Assembly (NCBI GenBank): GCA_021234155.1
Contig: JAJEKV010000034.1
Location: 1,300,001 to 1,364,000, forward strand
Direction: 5' to 3'
From: Isoetes taiwanensis
Lineage: Eukaryota; Streptophyta; Lycopodiopsida; Isoetales; Isoetaceae
DNA length: 64,000 nucleotides
This document shows positions 32,315 through 43,824 of this stretch, piece by piece (positions within the stretch are counted from its first letter, which is position 1; each line of letters begins with the position of its first letter). Position numbers and translations under genes: made by a program. The notes under the pieces were generated by a model. That model made no database searches, was not told the DNA's origin, and saw only the letters and a list, made by a program, of their open reading frames with translations.

Positions 32315-32563
32315 ATGGCGCGCACCAAACAGACCGCTCGACTTCCTCGACAAGGCGAAACAGCCAGAGGCCAAGGAGGCCGAAGGAAACAAGAAGAGGA
32401 GAGGGCAGAACGAGAGCAGGAGACCAAGGTTCAAGAAGTAGCAGAGCAGAAGCTAGTGCAGCATTTCGAAGATTCGACAGCCTGCACAGTTCATGCGAAG
32501 AGGGTGACACTAATGAAGAAGGACATGCAGCTTGCCAGCTACATCAAGAGAGATCCACAGTAA
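32315..32563 (+). CDS. Histone H3-like protein captured in an LTR element
   Basis: 82 codons, intact from ATG to TAA. Residues 1-9 are MARTKQTAR, identical to the H3 N-terminus through R8 (A1-R2-T3-K4 present). H3 K9 is replaced by Leu. Residues 10-39 form a charged R/Q/E-rich linker instead of the rest of the tail and the first helices. Residues 40-82 ([18 protein letters not shown], then [17 protein letters not shown], then SYIKRDPQ) align without gaps to the last 43 residues of H3, about 23 identical, including HAKRVT and the loop 2/helix 3 region. The missing helix 1 and most of helix 2 make a normal nucleosome role doubtful. Possible roles are inference: binding readers of the H3 tail, or pairing with H4 through the C-terminal part. 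No counterpart is present in the outer element. Confidence 0.85.
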   Translation: MARTKQTARLPRQGETARGQGGRRKQEEERAEREQETKVQEVAEQKLVQHFEDSTACTVHAKRVTLMKKDMQLASYIKRDPQ

Positions 32564-32696
32564 AATTTTGTAAATGATGGAAAATTTTTGAGTTTTAGAC
32601 TAAGTAACGTGTATAATCTTACTTAATTAAGTTAAGTTAGTAAGTTCCAGCTTTTGTTTTAGTTAAAACAGACATTTTAGACCAATTTGAGAGGAT

Positions 32697-32763
32697 GTCT
32701 CACACGTCGCGCCTGGTCTAAAAACAAAACTCCAGTTTTTGAACGAGGCGCAATGTGTGAGAC
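32697..32763 (+). repeat. Hairpin after the H3-like ORF
   Basis: GTCTCACAC (32,697-32,705) pairs with GTGTGAGAC (32,755-32,763), and GCGCCT (32,709-32,714) with AGGCGC (32,746-32,751). Compared with 31,608-31,674, the last pair of the first stem has changed from G-C to C-G on both sides, which keeps the stem. Confidence 0.85.
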
Positions 32764-32869
32764 CTTGCCCAAAGTTGTCCAAATCTCCTCCAAATCGACC
32801 AAGTAAGGGGTCAATTCTGCCTAACTCGATGAGACTAGCATGATTAGACCCTTAGATCACCCAAATTGG

Positions 32870-35800
32870 ACAAGTTTTGACCAAAATTGCTCAAAACCTT
32901 GAATTGTTTTTCCAAATTGTGGTTTGTTTGTAAATAGAAGCATACCCCATTAGTACCTTGCAGGTATTGCTCTTGGCTCGAAGCTGATGCTTTACTCCTA
33001 GATAGAAGTGCCCAAGAACACCCCTTTGTTATGGTCATCTAGACCTCAGCATAGCAACCCAAGTCCAACTGTTGGTACATCACCTCTGCTCATGCCAAAG
33101 GCATAAACCTTGACCTAATTCTGTGTCCTTCTAATAGAGTTTGACTTATATAGCCGCCACATTGACACTCCCTATTGCCAGGGTACCTAGAAAGGAGGTA
33201 GAGTCTAGAGCTGCCCAAGTCACTCCACGTTAGGGATTGGACCCCCTCCAAACCAACTTGCTAGGACCTTAGAGTATGTTTCAAACATCATGGAGGTTTT
33301 GCAAAACAAACCTCATTTCATGCCATACCACATGTCCTAATGTCCATAGACTTGTAGATCATAGATATGTCTTCAGTAACGCTGCTCGAGCCATCTTGCT
33401 TGCTTATAGAGCCCAGAATGTTGTAAGAGAGCCCTTCAAGTAGACCCTTAGACTCTAGAATATATGAGCGCTACTTTCGAAGGACGGGGCCAGAGCCACA
33501 GAAGAGCTAGAGGTGCAACTCCTTGAAGACATCAAGGTCCCAGCCGATGTACAGACATATAAGGAGAGAAGACCGAAAAGGCAGACCCAAGAGAGGAAAG
33601 ATCACCACGACCTTGCAGCCCAGCAGCTCAAGCGAATGTCATGAAACGTCAGCCAAGGAGTGAGAGACTCGAATGGATAGGACCCAAGGGACGGAGGAGA
33701 CGACCTACCCAGCAGATACAAATCACGCAAAGGCGACTAGAAGGAGCCATGGTAGGGGCAATGGGGATGACCACACTTCCAGGCATAGGAAAGGTACCTC
33801 GGAATGAAGCAAAGCCCAAGCAACAGGAGTCGCACTCAGAAATTCAACCTGCGGAGGAATGACAATGCCTGCCTACCGACCACGATCTGAGAGCTTCGAA
33901 GACATTCAAGAATGCCCGACTACAACAGCCAGATGACCCTACTCAAGCGATCAATGGCACCGCACATCGGCAACCTTGCAACGACACACCGCATGTAGGG
34001 ACGTTGAGCGGTCACCGCATTCTTCACGATGGACATACACATTAGCGAGGCGCATCTTTCTCAAGGGATCACATCGACGAACACTCGTCGCAACTTGGGG
34101 TGACGAGCTCGGATCAGACATGAAGGTCAACAATAGTAACAGCATCTCAAGGAATTCTGGAGTCAACCAGGACGAAGAAGATGCAGCAAACCGAAGAATC
34201 AAACGCGATAGGGGAAAGGGAAACCCTAAAGGAGTGTAAACATTTAAGTAGATCTTCGTAGCTGTTTTGGAAAAGTGGATGAATTAAAATCCCAATGTAA
34301 ATGCGTATATCTCTATTGTATATCTCGGGCGTTCACAGATATAATGGAGGAACATGAGTTTAGAGTCATGTTTGACGGATTTAGCGCTTAGATCATGAAG
34401 CTCCTTCACTTCGACTACCAAAGGAGGAAGCAAGGAAGCACAACTATAGCCCAAGATCAAAATGGAAGAGCAAGTACGAGGGAGAAACGACCAGAGCCCA
34501 AGCAAACCTTCGACTCCAAACACTTCAGGAAGTGCCCTCAAGTAGAAGACCGCTCGTCTACCCAATGTCAGAATAAGAGACAACACCGGTCATGTCAAGA
34601 TCATCAGCGCAGCACCAGGACATCGTCAGGACTTGCATTCGACACCTTAACGACAAGGATAGCAACTGAAGCACCTTCAGCAAAAAGAGAGTTCAAGATG
34701 ATAGCCAAGCTATTGAATGACAAGAGTATATCTAAGGCAGGTACTTCTTCAACTCAAGGGTCAAGCTGCGCAGATATAAGGATCCATCATCCCGACAATA
34801 TAGCCAGCAGGGAGGAGAGCCATGATGCTTTACTTGACAGAGAGACCGACATGCATAGAGGGACAAAAGTCAGGAACTGAAAGCTGGAGAAGTGCTAGCA
34901 ACCGACTTCTTCCACGAGCTCCCTAGAGGCAACAGGAGGATCAAAACTGACGAGCACAATCAAAGCCACCGGAAGGTACCTCAAGACAAGAAGACGGCAT
35001 AGCACTGTGGAAGGTGACAACGTCCAAGCCATGTGATCGAGGGGATCAAACAAGGAAGTTTGGAAGCTCGATGGAGAAACATCTAGGCGAGGCGAGCCGA
35101 TGACTTGCATGCGGACTTGCATGCAACTTGGTGAACCCAAGGATGGACGATTCAAAGAACAACTGCAGAAGAGAACAACTCCAGAGGAGTATAGCCAAAG
35201 GAATCGCGCACAACCTCAAGAGACGCCTTCAAATAGCTTCAAGTATCATGAAGGGGGGGAACAGTTACCGCCTGAAAACAGAATCAGGAAGCAGACGGAA
35301 ATGTCAAAGCATCAACGACCAGCACACCTTTAGTTAGAATGTGATGCAAAGCGTGTTGTGCCATAGCCTGACAAACATCGGAGGGCCCAGGTATATCAAC
35401 AAACTACCCCGGAGTACGAGCCAACGTACAAATAGGAGGATATAGATCGTCAACACCATTGCACCGGGAGGAACACCGATGACATTGCCAAGGAGTAGGC
35501 GTGCAACTCGAAGGGAGGCACAAGGGTAATTATGTAAGCTATATGTTTTGCATGAATAGTTCCCCTGTTATTCCTTCCCTCCCATAGCATAACGGATCAA
35601 AAGAAGAGATGTAGGGCAATTTGCAGGGGTGAAGCAATCCACATCCTCAACACTCTTCGGGCAACACGATAACGACAAGAGGACTCGACGTATGAGACAT
35701 CGATGGAGTCGAAGAAACAATATCGGATACAGAGTCGTTAGCTGCCAAGACAAAGAGTTCAAGATGAAAAAAAAAACCTTTTTTTCAACGGCGCCACCTT

Positions 35801-38125
35801 CAGGCTTTTGAAAAGCGGCATGGAAGATTTCAAGTGATCAACTACACCAGCAAGCCACCAGCAATGAGAGGCTTCTAAAGAACAAAGTCAACCTCTACAT
35901 CAAAGAGGATCCACCGTCAAGAAGACTGAAGTATCGAGCGACTCGGAAGAACGTTACCTTGCTATTTCAAGCAGGCAACGAGTGGATGAGCTTCTAGCAA
36001 GCTCAAGCATCTAAGGCCATGGGGCCTAGTAGGTTAAATGTAGGGATGGTAACATCCATATTGGGATTAGAAGGCATTGTTAGATATTCTCGCCGAAAGG
36101 ATTGCCCCAATATTGAGCTAAGCGTCAAGTATTGGGAAGGAAACGCATAGGAGTAACTAAAATTATACACGATTGTTAACAGACATCCAACATATTGAAA
36201 CCACTTGGTGAGATTGATCACCTCGCTAAGAAGGAATCATTACTAGGATAATTGTTGACCATGTATAAATCTAGTACCTCCAAAAGAATAATCCAACCGA
36301 AAGAAAAGAAGTAATCTAACAAGTCCGGCCAACTTGTTACGATGACATCAATTCGATTGGTAGGAATATTCCAAGAATTTAAATAACTAAGAAAGGGGGA
36401 ATCTCTAGAATATAAAAGAATAATACATGTAAGGTACATCTAAAATAAGAATTATAGTAATCAAATAGTCCTTTGAGTCAAAAGGAATTGTCATGATGAC
36501 AAAACCTTGTGGTTTGGAATCGTTCTAACTAAGTAGGTAACCCATAACTATATTAAAATAAATGATAACATAATATGTGCATCCATCTTAGACGATTGTA
36601 TATGTTAGCTAAGGCTAGTGAATTAATGTGCTAAGTAAGAAGCATATAACCTCTTAAGGGGAGAGAATAGATATGACGTTGTGTACAACGTCATTGAAGG
36701 GGAGCAGGACCATTTTCTTTTCGAAGAAAGTGGGAGGGCTCAATCTCATGATTGAACGTACTTGCATCGAATTGACCGACCCGTAGAATAGAGTTCACTC
36801 CGGCAATGGCCGAAGCGAATAGAGCGTAAGCTAGATAGACACCTTAGTGTTCAGGAGGCCTTCAACGTGCGAGACCGACGTAGTAGCTAACTACACCAAT
36901 GACTGGAGCAAAACTATGGGAGCAACGCAACGACCAAGTCATCTCCAAATTACTCGACGCCGGCTCAATGGGTGGATGCATTCTAGCCTTAGGTAAGGCG
37001 TGCGCATGCATTATAAGCTTTAATGTGTCTTATAGATAAGTTAAATATAGATCCTAATAATTGCATAGAATCTACTGTACGTATATATATCATACGGAAA
37101 TAAGTTAAATAACAACGATAATGTGAGGTAGCATGTTAATTAATCCTTCGCAAGGATGCAATTCCTTCCAAGGATAGCCATATGACCTCGGGGTCCTTAT
37201 AAATATAGATAGAAAATAGAATTCAGATATACTTAAGTGCATCTTAGGGATATACTTCCAAGGGTAAGGCAGGACCCAAGGAAGAGAATAAGAAGAACAT
37301 CTAATTCTTGTGTATGATAATTAAAAACCTTGTCTATGTAACAATAGGTCTAAATCGGGGTTATTGTTAAATAATCGCGATCTAAAAGTCGTTAAATATT
37401 GTAAAGCTTAGAGTAAATATAATTGTACTATCGGAAGTAATGTATCCGATACTATGATAATGTTAATTCATAAATATTACCTTAGGGTAATTATGTTAAT
37501 CACATGCATTAAAGGAGCCAGCAAAAATCGGCTCAGGCATGTCGATTTGTGTTTAGATTAGTTTCATGTGTAGTTAAGATTAATCTACGCATGCAACCTA
37601 TGCCAGGTATGGGTTGCATGCCTAATTACCGATGATGGGACCACTACGGTGATCTCTAGGGCGGGGTGTAATGTCGATGTAGGCATGACCGCATTTCCGC
37701 TTGGATGAGTGGAAGGTAGATTAGAAAGTCTACTTCTGTTCCACGGAAATAGACGACCTCGAGAGAAAGGAGGTCATTGAGAAATGCATTCTTAGGAAAA
37801 GCACCTCTAGCCCCATATATGCTTTGATAGGAGGAATCTGGCCTTCACGCCCCATATACGGGAAGGACCTATCCTCCACGCTGGGCAACTAAAGGTGTAG
37901 GCATGAGCGGCATATAGGCATATAGGCGCTGTCTTCGCGGCCACGATGGAAGAAGCATCCTCTTCCTACGCTGGGAGATTAACCATGCATTCATGTAGAT
38001 AGGTGGGGTGGTCACCATATAACCAAAATTTTTATTAATAATTAAAATGGTAATAACGTAGCGTCGATTGACCGGCAGGCCAATAGAGCGCTCCGGAGAG
38101 CAAGGGGGTCGAGCAAAGAAGACTG
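32870..38125 (+). other. Inner element internal region
   Basis: Matches the outer element's internal DNA (26,590-29,932 and 40,233-41,940). Only short open frames are present. A repeated CKHFRKCPQ-type reading at about 34,500 and 28,500 hints at a former zinc-knuckle or gag-like protein, but this is weak. No RT, integrase or RNase H motif was found. Confidence 0.6.
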
Positions 38126-38660
38126 GCAACACAAATTTTGTTATAATGTGTTGCAAGGGATGAAGAGTACCTTAGAAGTGTAAATTTTGTATGAAATTGA
38201 TAAACTTTGATAAACTTAAGTGTTGTATTAAGTAAGGTTAATAATTACCTTGCGTGGATTAAGTTATGAAGTGATAAGTTAATTGGATAATGAAATAGTA
38301 CAGTAATGTCTTAAACATTACCTTAGAGTAATTCTAATAATTAAGATAGTAATAGTAAGTATGTAATTATAGATATTGTAAAATTAATACAGGATTTTAA
38401 GGTGCGAAGACTTGCAACACAAATTTTGTTGGAATGTGTTGCAAGGAATGAAGAGTACCTTAAATAATAATTGTATATGAAAGTGTTAAATTGTGATAAA
38501 CTAAATGTTGTGATAACGGAGACTAATAAGTACCTTGTTTTAATAGAAGTTACGATTTGACATGTTAATTGATAATGTAATGGCGTAATAATGATTTAAA
38601 AATATTACCTTAAGGTAATCTTAATAAATGTGTAAGTATTATAGTAGTATATCGTATGCA
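38126..38660 (+). repeat. 3' subterminal tandem repeat of the inner element
   Basis: Two copies about 285 bp apart of a unit starting ACACAAATTTTGTT.GAATGTG and containing ATTACCTTAG.GTAAT palindromes (38,129 and 38,415). One copy is in the outer element (41,939-42,180). Confidence 0.7.
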
Positions 38661-38729
38661 TCAGGTTGATTGCAGGTTAGGAAGATTCCAAGGTGGGGAG
38701 ACCCACGATGCTGCGGACAGCATCATTTC

Positions 38730-38742
38730 AAGGTGGGGAGAA
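38730..38742 (+). promoter_or_regulatory. Inner element polypurine tract
   Basis: AAGGTGGGGAGAA directly before the right LTR, identical to that of the outer element. Confidence 0.85.
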
Positions 38743-40232
38743 TGTGACGTTCCAAAGATATACGGTCCCGGGGCGTATCTTGATCTTTGCCGTCATCTTG
38801 CGACACCGCCGTCCCAATCGACGTGTACGCCGACGTGTACCCAAGCAAGGGCACCCTAGGGGGCAGCTTGCAATGGTGCGCACACTTAGCAATGTACGCA
38901 CTTTTAGACCTTTAACCCATTAAAGGTAGACCAAGGGTCATGGAAACCCTAAACCTAACTGATAGCCTACATAAGGCACCAAACCCTAACTTTCCCTTTT
39001 TCGCCCACAGACCTTCCGAGCTCCGATTCACGCGCCTGAGGAGGCAATTCCAACTCCCACGATCTGCCCGTGCGCCCCAGCTTGTCAGATCATCCTTCCG
39101 ACCGCATCCCGGCGGCAACGGTAGACATGGACGCCTTTGGATCGAGAGGAGTGAACCAGGGATCAGGTATTTGGTCGATTGAATAGCCTAAACCTTATTC
39201 CAGCCTTCGAACCAGTAGGTTTAGCCTATTAAATCACCCTTAGTAGCCAAGCATATCCTGAGATTGACTCTAACTAAAGAACCTAACTCTATGAATTAGA
39301 TTAGTTCTTATTACTTATGTTGATATGATGGACGGATGTATTCTGTGGACTCATTGTATTGGGAAGGGGGGTAGAGACTTGAAGCTTAGTAGATGATGCT
39401 CCTAGATAGTCCCTCTTAGTGCATTACTAGATTTCGCCTGTGGTACAGAACCCACCTGGTTGTGGGTGAAGGGGCCGACCGGGCTTAGAATGAGGTTCGT
39501 GTTAGACCCTTGACCGATCCCTATGGCGTGTAAAGTCTACCTGGGATCAGAGTGACTAGGTCTAATGGCTTGCCACTGAGTGTGGGTAAGGCATGGGCTC
39601 GACACCCGTGGGGTGGTGTACACCTTCCAGTGGGTTAAGTCGAATAAGGGCAGTGGCTCTCTAGTCACCTTGGGTCAAGATGTAGATCTCGAGGGAGTGA
39701 TCCCTACCCCCCCATCGGACCGGGGGAGATGTAACCCAGAATAGCCCCTTTGGCTATGCACCCGGGCGGCTACAGTCAGTCCCAACACTTTTCAACCTAC
39801 TCGCAAAGTGTGCACGTGGAGGGGCGGATGGAGTGGACAACCCTAAGCCATGTTCTTATGCCAGCCCAATCCATTGTCATGATTCTCGTCAGACCGAACT
39901 CGGAGACCCAAGCTTGTCAGTCATCCCCTGGAGTCTGAGCCTTGGGTAGGAACTTCCTTTGTATTGTGCTGATCTCTGTCTATGCAGATGTTGATGTGCC
40001 ACCCTTCGAGGTGGATATATGATGTTATGTTACTGACGTGTATGTTTACGCTTCCGCAGCTAGGTAGGCCCTGAGGGAGACGGGGTAAAATGACCCCTTC
40101 ACTCTTCCCACTGCGGACTCTAGACGGTCACAGTGATATGTGGAGGGCCCTGTATCAGTGTGGAGCTGGTGCGGGGGATGAACTCCTGTTTGTATATGGT
40201 GCGGGCATCGTATACGAGTAGGGGATGTCACA
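38743..40232 (+). repeat. Inner element right LTR
   Basis: 1,490 bp, begins TGTGACGTTCCAAAG and ends GGGATGTCACA, followed by the target duplication TCAGG. Confidence 0.92.
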
Positions 40233-42248
40233 TCAGGCAACAAGAGGACTCGACGTATGAGACGTCGATGGAGTCGAAGAAACAATATCGGATACAGAGT
40301 CGTCCTTTAGCTGCCAAGACAAAAAGTTCAAGATGACAGATATTTTTCAACGACGCCACCTTCAGGCTTTTGAAAAGCGGCATGGAAGATTTCAAGTGAT
40401 CAACTACACCATCAAGCCACCAGCAATGAGAGGCTTCTAACGAACAAAGTCAACCTCTATATCAAAGGGGAGCCACCGTCAAGGAGACTGAAGTATCGAG
40501 CGACTCGGAAGAACGTACCTTGCTACTTCAAGCAGGCAACGAGTGGATGAGCTTCTAGCAAGCTCAGGGATCTAAGGCCATGGGGCCTAGTAGGTTAAAT
40601 GTACGGACGGCAACATCCATATTGGGATTAGAAGGCATTGGCGGATATTCTCGCTGAAAGGATTGCCCCAATATTGAGCTAAGCGTCAAGGATTGGGAAG
40701 GAAACGCATAGGAGTGACTAAAATTAATCCAACGTATTGAAACCACTTGGTGAGATTGATCTCCTCGCTAAGAAGGAATCATTACTAGGATAATTGTTGA
40801 CCATGTATGAATCTAGCACCTCCAAAAGAATAATCCAACTGAAAGAAAAGAAGTAATCTAACAAGTCCGGCCAACTTGTTACGATGGCATCAATTTGATT
40901 GGTAGGAATATTCCAAGAGTTTAAATAACTAAGAAAGGGGGAATCTCTAGAATATAAAAGAATAATACATGTAAGGTACATCTAAAATAAGAATTATAGT
41001 AATCAAATAGTCTTTTGAGACAAAAGGAATTGTCGTCATGACAAAACCTTGTGGTTTAGAATCGTTCTAACCAAGTAGGTAACCCATAACTATATTGAAA
41101 TAAATGATAACATAATATGTGCATCCATCTTAGATGGTTATATATGTTAGCTAAGGCTAGTAAAGTAATGCGCTAAGTACGAAGCGTATAACCTCTTAAG
41201 GGGAGAGAATAGATATGACGTTGTGTACAACGTCATTGAAGGGGTGCAGGACCATTTTCTTTTCGAAGAAAATGGGAGGGCTCAATTTTTTTTATTGAAC
41301 GTACTTGAATCGAATTGACCGACCCGTAGAATAGAGTTCACTCCGGCAATGGCCGAAGCGAATAGAGCGTAAGATAGGTAGATACCTTAGTGCTCAGGAG
41401 GCCTTCAACGTGCGAGACTGACGTAGTAGCTAACTACACCAATGAAGTGGAGCAAAACTATGGAAGCAATGCAACGACCAAGTCATCTCCAAAATTACTC
41501 GACGCCGGCTCAATGGGTGGATGCGTTCTAGCCTTAGGTAAGGTGTGCGCATGCATTATAAGCTTTAATGTGTCTTATAGATAAGTTAAATATAGATCCT
41601 AATAACTGGATAGAAATTGTTGTACGTATATGTATCATAGAGAAATAAGTTAAATAACAACGGTAATGTGAGGTAGCATGTTAATTAATCCTTCGCAAGG
41701 ACGCAATTCCTTCCAAGGATAGCTATATGACCTCGGGTCCTTATAAATATAAATAGAAAATAGAATTCAGATATACTTAAGTACATCTTAGGGATATACT
41801 TCCAAGGGTAATGCAGGACCCAAGGAAGAGAATAAGAAGCACATCTAATTCTTGTGTATGATAATTAAAACCTTGTCTATGTAACAATAGGTCTAAACCA
41901 GGGTTATTGTTAAAATAATCGCGATCTAAAAGTCCTTAAAAGTTTTGTTGGAATGTGTTGCAAGGAATGAAGAGTATCTCGAAGGATAATTGTATATGAA
42001 ATTATTAAATCTTGATAAACTTAAATGTCGTATTAAGTAAGGCTAATAAGTACCTTGCTTTAATAGAGTTATGAATTGATAAGTTATTGGGATAATGCAA
42101 TGTCCTAGTAATGTTTTAAAAATATTACCTTAGAGTAATTCTAATAATTGTGTAAGTATAATAGTAATAAATTGTATGCATCAAGTTGGTTGCAGGACAG
42201 GAAGATCCCAAGGTGGGGACTCTCGATCTTTGCGGGCGAAGATCAATT
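40233..42248 (+). other. Outer element internal region, 3' part
   Basis: Resumes the outer element after the duplicated TCAGG. Matches about 35,675-38,728 of the inner element but lacks roughly 1 kb present there (about 37,400-38,400). No coding motif seen. Confidence 0.7.
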
Positions 42249-42262
42249 CAAGGTGGGGAGAA
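42249..42262 (+). promoter_or_regulatory. Outer element polypurine tract
   Basis: CAAGGTGGGGAGAA directly before the right LTR; the same motif precedes the inner element's right LTR. Confidence 0.85.
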
Positions 42263-43819
42263 TGTGACGTTCCAGCATAACATACGGTATGAATACGTAT
42301 ATTATACTGACACGTCACTAGTACATGTCGACTCATACGACATGTACACGGCGGCAAATAAAGGGTAGAACCCTAAGTGCGACCTTGTGAACCATTATAT
42401 TGCACATGTTAAAGCAACATGTGAATATAATCCCTTTTTGCCACGTGGCAATGACCCATTGACCAAAAAGGGACCAGCCCTAAATGCGTGGAGATAAAGG
42501 GGCATAAACCCTAAAAGGGAAACCCTTTCAGTTCTCAGCCCCTGAGTCTCGGATTGGAGCAGCAGAGGATGCATTTCCTTTGAATCCAAGCGTAGAAGTC
42601 GGATCTCCCAGTTGCGGACGATCCAAGATCGCAGTCCCCGATCAGCAAAGATGGACGCTTTTAGAGGAGTGGGAGTCGGCCAAGATGCGGGTGGGTGGTT
42701 GATTCAATAGGTAGATCCGAGTTATCAGGCCTCTTTCAGTAGGTTTAGCATCCATTCTTAGCTATAGGCGACCCCTACGGCCTAAGAATGATAGACACTA
42801 ACAAAGGAACCTAACCACGTATGATTAGGTAGATTAGAATAGATGTATTCTGTTATTTTCAGTTCTGTTGTGATGATGTTTTGACATTCTATGCGCCACT
42901 CTTGTGTATTGGGAAGGGGGGTAGAGACCCAGAGCCCAAGTAGTTGTATGATCATAGTTAGCCCATTAATTCCCAATTAATGCGACCTGTGCATAAGAGG
43001 CCGCCTGGCTGTGGGTGGCGGAGCTAGACCGGCTGACAAGGAAGGGTTTGTCTGATCACGGTTGATCCCTCTGGTGCGTAGCGACGGCCGGGGAACATTG
43101 TGGGCTAGGCCTAATACCCTGGCACTGCGTGAGGGCAGGGTATGGGCTCAACACCTCTTGGGTGATGCGTCATCTTCTAGGGGTTCAAGTCATATCTGAC
43201 GGCAAAGCTCTCTAACTCGCTTTGTGATTGGCATGAACCTTCGGAGGAGAGTGATCTCCTCCCTCCTCATCGAGCCGGGGAGATGCAACCCAGTAGTAGC
43301 CCCTTTGGCTATGAACCCGGCAGGCTACGGTCAGGCTCCAATACTTTTCAGCCTATCTGCAAAGTATGCATAGGAGGGGCGAATGGAGTGGACTACCCAA
43401 CGACCATGTTTCTATGCCAGCCAAATCCATTTGCCATGAATTCTGTCTGCATTGTTATCCGGAGACCCAAGCCGTCAGTCTTTCCCCAAGAGTCTGAGCC
43501 TGGGTAGGATTTCCCCATATTATGTTGATGTACTGATGTGTTGTTGCAGCTACTGTGATATGGTGGACCACCCTTCGAGGTGGGTATGTTATTGTTGATT
43601 GATGTCATGTGCTCATGTGTGTTTACGCTTCCGCAGCTAGATCGATCCCGAGGGAGACAGGATGAATGACACGTCCATTCTTCCCCGTCGAGTTCTTGGC
43701 CACTAGCAAGAGCCCGATGTTAGGTGGACGTCCTCATGTCAGCGAGCAGATGCTGGTTTAAGGGATGATCTCCAGTTTGTATACGATCGGGGCATCGTAT
43801 AGGAGCTGGGGCCGTCACA
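42263..43819 (+). repeat. Outer element right LTR
   Basis: 1,557 bp, begins TGTGACGTTCCAGCATAAC after the polypurine tract and ends GCCGTCACA, followed by the target duplication AGTTA. Confidence 0.92.
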
Positions 43820-43824
43820 AGTTA

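Larger units (their letters stand above)
29933..40232 (+). mobile_element. Inner giant-LTR retrotransposon carrying an H3-like ORF
   Basis: 10.3 kb. LTRs 29,933-31,403 and 38,743-40,232 start TGTGACG and end GTCACA. The target duplication TCAGG is at 29,928-29,932 and 40,233-40,237. Primer site and polypurine tract are of the same kind as in the outer element, and the internal DNA is homologous to it, so a relative jumped into its own family member. No gag or pol motif was found. The leader holds hairpins, a tRNA-like (SINE-type) promoter, a TATA box and an intact 82-codon histone H3-like ORF. Confidence 0.93.
24138..43819 (+). mobile_element. Outer giant-LTR retrotransposon, no recognisable gag/pol
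   Basis: LTRs 24,138-25,701 and 42,263-43,819 start TGTGACG and end CGTCACA (7-bp terminal inverted repeats). The target duplication AGTTA is at 24,133-24,137 and 43,820-43,824. It has an initiator tRNA-Met primer site and a polypurine tract. After subtracting the inner element it is about 9.4 kb. The internal part holds no domain I can recognise, so it looks like a large non-autonomous (LARD-type) or fully decayed Ty3/gypsy-like element. It sits inside the LINE reverse transcriptase. Confidence 0.93.

Noticed and set aside
32315-32563. Ordinary histone H3 gene or simple H3 pseudogene
   Set aside because: The middle of H3 (rest of the tail, helix 1, most of helix 2) is replaced by a charged linker while both ends stay in one open frame. 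A plain pseudogene would show random stops.
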